64,000 nt of DNA from the NCBI RefSeq assembly GCF_048773025.1, contig NC_133546.1:14030001-14094000 (forward strand). The letters are read 5' to 3'. The stretch comes from Camelus bactrianus (Eukaryota > Chordata > Mammalia > Artiodactyla > Camelidae). Both the position numbers and the translations under genes were made by a program. Below are positions 61,411 to 64,000 of the stretch, one piece after another (the stretch's first letter is position 1; each line of letters starts with the position of its first letter). The notes beneath the pieces are model-generated. The model did no database searches. It had not been told where the DNA came from and saw only the letters and a program-made list of their open reading frames with translations.

Positions 61411-61889
61411 ATTGGTGTGACACTTATAAAACATCCATAATGGTGAATGACACCTAACAGACAACCAATCAGATTAGTTCCCTTCCCATTATGAACAGAC
61501 AATGATCAAATGATTAAAAAGAACCCCAAATATAAGTAAGTCTAAATTCATTTTATTCATTTTCTTCCAGTTATAAGATGGAAGCAATCACAGGTCTAAT
61601 AAGCTTGCCCATTGCCAGACTTGTAACCACAACTAACGCCCTCCTAAAGAATTACTGCTGATTCTTTAAAAATTCAGTTTTCATGCCATCCCTAGACACA
61701 TCCCAATGTGGAGCCTTCCTATGAATAGATATTTTTACCATGTTTATTATCTTATTTCTTTAGCAAGTGCTCAAGAGCATTTTTAATATACAGCCCATGC
61801 ATGGGAAATAAAGCTCTCTAAGCTACAACTCCCATCCTCAAAGTTCCAGAATTTTTCAGTGGGAGAGAGATGGGTCTGCTAATACCTAA

Positions 61890-62100
61890 TGCATGAATTA
61901 CTTCCTATGGGCTGGGTGCTGTTCCACATGTGTTAGATAATTCCTCACAAGCCCCTTAGGACACAGGTGAAATCACCCCCATTTTATGGAGGAAGAACAC
62001 TTCAAATAGGACAATTCAGTAGGTGGCTTGGGTGTGCAGTGTAACAAAGGGAAGGCACCAGGATTTGAACCCAGGCGGTCAGGTCTCAGAGCCTGTCCTC
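61890..62100 (-). mobile_element. MIR SINE, antisense
   Basis: 'gggctgggtgctgttccacatgtgttagataattcctcacaagcccc', 'cccccattttatggaggaagaac' and 'ccaggatttgaacccaggcggtcaggtctcagagcc' match MIR in reverse. Confidence 0.88.
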
Positions 62101-62284
62101 TCACTCACTAGGCAATACTTCCCAGGTGTGTAGATTTACACCCCAGATTTCTAGAATCAGAGAGCTTGTGATATGTGCCTTGGAGCTGTGAGGGGGGGCC
62201 CTAGAAGCAGCTTACTAGAAGTCTTCCATTTTACAGAAGAAGAACGTGAAGCCTGGAAAGGGGCTCACCCAAGGTTATTAACCT

Positions 62285-62457
62285 CACGATTCTCAAACAG
62301 CATGACCTGGAAGCCCTGAGAAGCACAGATCTCTGGTCCCACCCCAAGAGTCTCTGATTCTGTGGGCCAGGGAGTAAGGTCTGAGAATTTCTAACAAGTC
62401 CCCAGATGGTGTTGATGCTGTTGGTCTCAGGAACATGTTTTAAGAATTACTGATCTA
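62285..62457. mobile_element. MER20-like hAT MITE
   Basis: 'gattctcaaacagcatgacctggaag', 'gtcccaccccaagagtctctgattctgtgggcc', 'tgagaatttctaacaagtccccagatggtgttgatgctgttggtc' match MER20 well. Its right end is cut by the L1 tail at 62458. Confidence 0.8.
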
Positions 62458-62519
62458 CACCAGAAACTAACACAACACTGTAAATCAACTATACATTAAA
62501 AAAAAAAAAAAAAAAAAAG
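62458..62519 (+). mobile_element. Very short L1 3'-end insertion with target-site duplication
   Basis: 'caccagaaactaacacaacactgtaaatcaac...' plus about 20 A. Flanks agaattactgatcta (62443-62457) and agaatcaatgaccta (62520-62534) match at 12 of 15 bases. Confidence 0.8.
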
Positions 62520-63189
62520 AGAATCAATGACCTAGTTTGTGGTTGAGCCAGAATGAGGCTTCTATTTTCCTCACTCTACAGCTTCCCAGTAAGTGGTGGA
62601 TACCAGCTGCTCTGTAATAGGAGAGTCCAAGGCAGACGGGCCAGCCTGCTGGAGCAGCCCTGAGCACCGGCAGGGAATGCTGACCTCTTTCCAGTTCAGC
62701 TGAGACGTCTGGAAGCTTCTTGCTGGCAGGTATGTTACACCATGAGTCACTATAATATTGGGACTTTGCTAGGACCCTCTCTCCTACCCCCACACATAAC
62801 CAATCTGAAACAATATAAACCTGCTCACTGCCGATCATAAATATTCTTCTCACCCTGAGCTATTTACCAAAGATTGTGATCTAAAATTTGGCTCTTTCAA
62901 TGCTAAACATAGCAGAAATTAGCAAAAAGCAGGGGTCATGGATAACTGCCAGTATTTATTCTCAGAAGACAAGGATGATTAGACAATTTCCAAGCTTTCT
63001 TTTGTTTGCATTATAAATCAAAAGGAAAGCTTTGTGTTTATTTGTTCAGCCAAGAGGATGCATTGCCTTGCACTACGATTCCTTGTAAAGTGAACTCTTT
63101 AGAAAGTAGGGACACTAGTTAATGATTGTTTAAACTTGCCACATTTGAACTTGTTTCATTTTTGTGCTGTCCTGGAGTGATCTGAGGCT

Positions 63190-63270
63190 TAAGTGATCTG
63201 ATGAGTGTAAGGCATGGCCGAGCCTGGCACATACTATGTGCTCACAGAACGCCAGCTAACTCTCAACATT
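63190..63270 (+). mobile_element. MIR 3' end
   Basis: 'gagcctggcacatactatgtgctcacagaacgccagctaac' resembles the MIR tail. Confidence 0.5.
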
Positions 63271-63599
63271 ACTGCTTCTATTAAGAGAGCCCAGGGATTG
63301 GCCTGTTTGCTTGGGCAAGTAAGTAGGGCCCAAGGGCACGGCCTAAGTAGACAGACCTCATAACCAAAGGTCTTTCGTCCCCATTAGCAAGGTGATTTAG
63401 GGATTTCCAGAAGGATTTATGGAACATCTGCATTTACAAGGCAATTATCTGTTACTCACAAAACCTTACAGGACTTAATGCTTGGTAGTCACTTACTGAA
63501 TCAAAGCATCTTACTGGAATACCTGCTCAGGCACTAGAGACCTCAGGTAGGTGTTTTAGAGAACAGTTACATTAAATTTAAAAAAAAATTCTGAAGTAT

Positions 63600-63765
63600 A
63601 AACGCATAAGAAGTCGCAAAAAGAAGGGTACAAGGAGGTGTCCTGTGTCCTTCACTCAGTGTCCCCCAGCGCCAACACCATGTTTGACTATAGTACAGTG
63701 ACAAGACCCTGACATAGCGCCAGTCCACAGAGTACAGTCAAAAGCCACCAGTTTTAAGGACAGTT
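63600..63765 (-). mobile_element. Probable old L1 fragment, antisense
   Basis: 'gtgtccttcactcagtgtcccccagcgccaacaccatg' and 'ccaccagtttt' resemble a stretch of antisense L1M 3' UTR. Weak. Confidence 0.35.
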
Positions 63766-64000
63766 ACATCTTAGCCATGAAGGACATAAGAATACAGAGA
63801 AGAAATTAAAAGGAGCCTCACAGGCAATGACCGCAATCACTGCCATCTGAGGTTACTTTGAAATTCACCGTTGCACGTATTCTAGCCACGAGGAAAAGAT
63901 AAATGTTAGTTAGGCACATAAGTGTATGAATAAGACTCCTCCTGAAAAAAGAACAGGAAACATTTTTTCAGACTGAGCTCAACAATTATAATCAGATGAA

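Larger units (their letters stand above)
35247..64000 (-). other. PLEKHG1: PLEKHG1 upstream intron (5' UTR side), runs off the right end
   Basis: Everything to the right of the start-codon exon is upstream on the minus strand. Because the start codon lies 98 bases inside that exon, at least one further 5' exon must exist upstream. A candidate is the CpG-rich block at 43441-43640; otherwise the first exon lies beyond the window. Stretches with no repeat or gene that I recognise include 35580-38040, 38380-40540, 41940-43440, 43640-45868, 46214-49750, 50115-51185, 53240-55300, 59610-61270 and 62535-63590. Confidence 0.85.

Noticed and set aside
1-64000. CRISPR array, bacterial operon or intact retroviral genes
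   Set aside because: The window is mammalian intronic DNA; no regularly spaced repeats and no LTR element with an internal region were seen.

Overview
This window is mammalian nuclear DNA, most likely from a camelid (camel, llama or alpaca group). It lies inside one large gene, PLEKHG1, which is read on the minus strand. The camelid call rests on three things seen in the sequence. There is a tRNA-Ala-derived SINE of the Tylopoda type at 26003-26109. There are many copies of the cetartiodactyl L1 3' end (the 'acaccagaaattgacacattg...' tail). No Alu, B1/B2, pig PRE-1, or ruminant BovB/ART2 sequence was seen. The species was not identified.

Only two segments are convincingly protein-coding. Minus 35246-34741 is the exon that holds the PLEKHG1 start codon, the serine-rich N-terminus and the first helix of the Dbl-homology (RhoGEF) domain. 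Minus 6383-6283 is the next coding exon (101 bp), continuing the DH domain. Both have good splice sites and their reading phases join. A 28.4-kb intron lies between them. Everything to the right of 35246 is upstream (5') intron, and everything left of 6283 is the start of the following intron. The exons carrying the rest of the DH domain, the PH domain and the C-terminus are not in the window.

The rest is intronic sequence full of fossil repeats. Region 0.8-2.7 kb is an old L1. Region 3-6 kb holds MIR, L2, hAT and Tigger pieces. Region 10-13.5 kb holds L2 copies, a CATC-type tetranucleotide repeat and an L1 3' end inserted in an L2. Region 15-24.4 kb holds MIR/L2 plus several L1 3' ends, some tiny and with clear target-site duplications. 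Region 26-29 kb holds the camelid SINE, an antisense L1 end, an LTR fossil and MER5A. Region 38-46 kb holds hAT, MaLR-type LTR, MIR and Tigger pieces, plus one small CpG-rich block at 43441-43640 that could be an alternative PLEKHG1 first exon or promoter. Region 55.8-59.6 kb is a cluster of three L1 3' ends in the same orientation, the last inserted in an MLT1A-like solo LTR. Region 61-63.8 kb holds MIR, MER20 and L1 pieces.

I found no RNA gene, CRISPR array, novel gene system or intact mobile element. The most useful leads are the candidate alternative first exon, the in-frame sequence upstream of the annotated-type PLEKHG1 start, the microsatellite that forms the polypyrimidine tract of the first coding exon, the set of very short L1-tail insertions, and a perfect 20-bp palindrome. 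Repeat boundaries are by eye and approximate; family names come from memory of consensus sequences.
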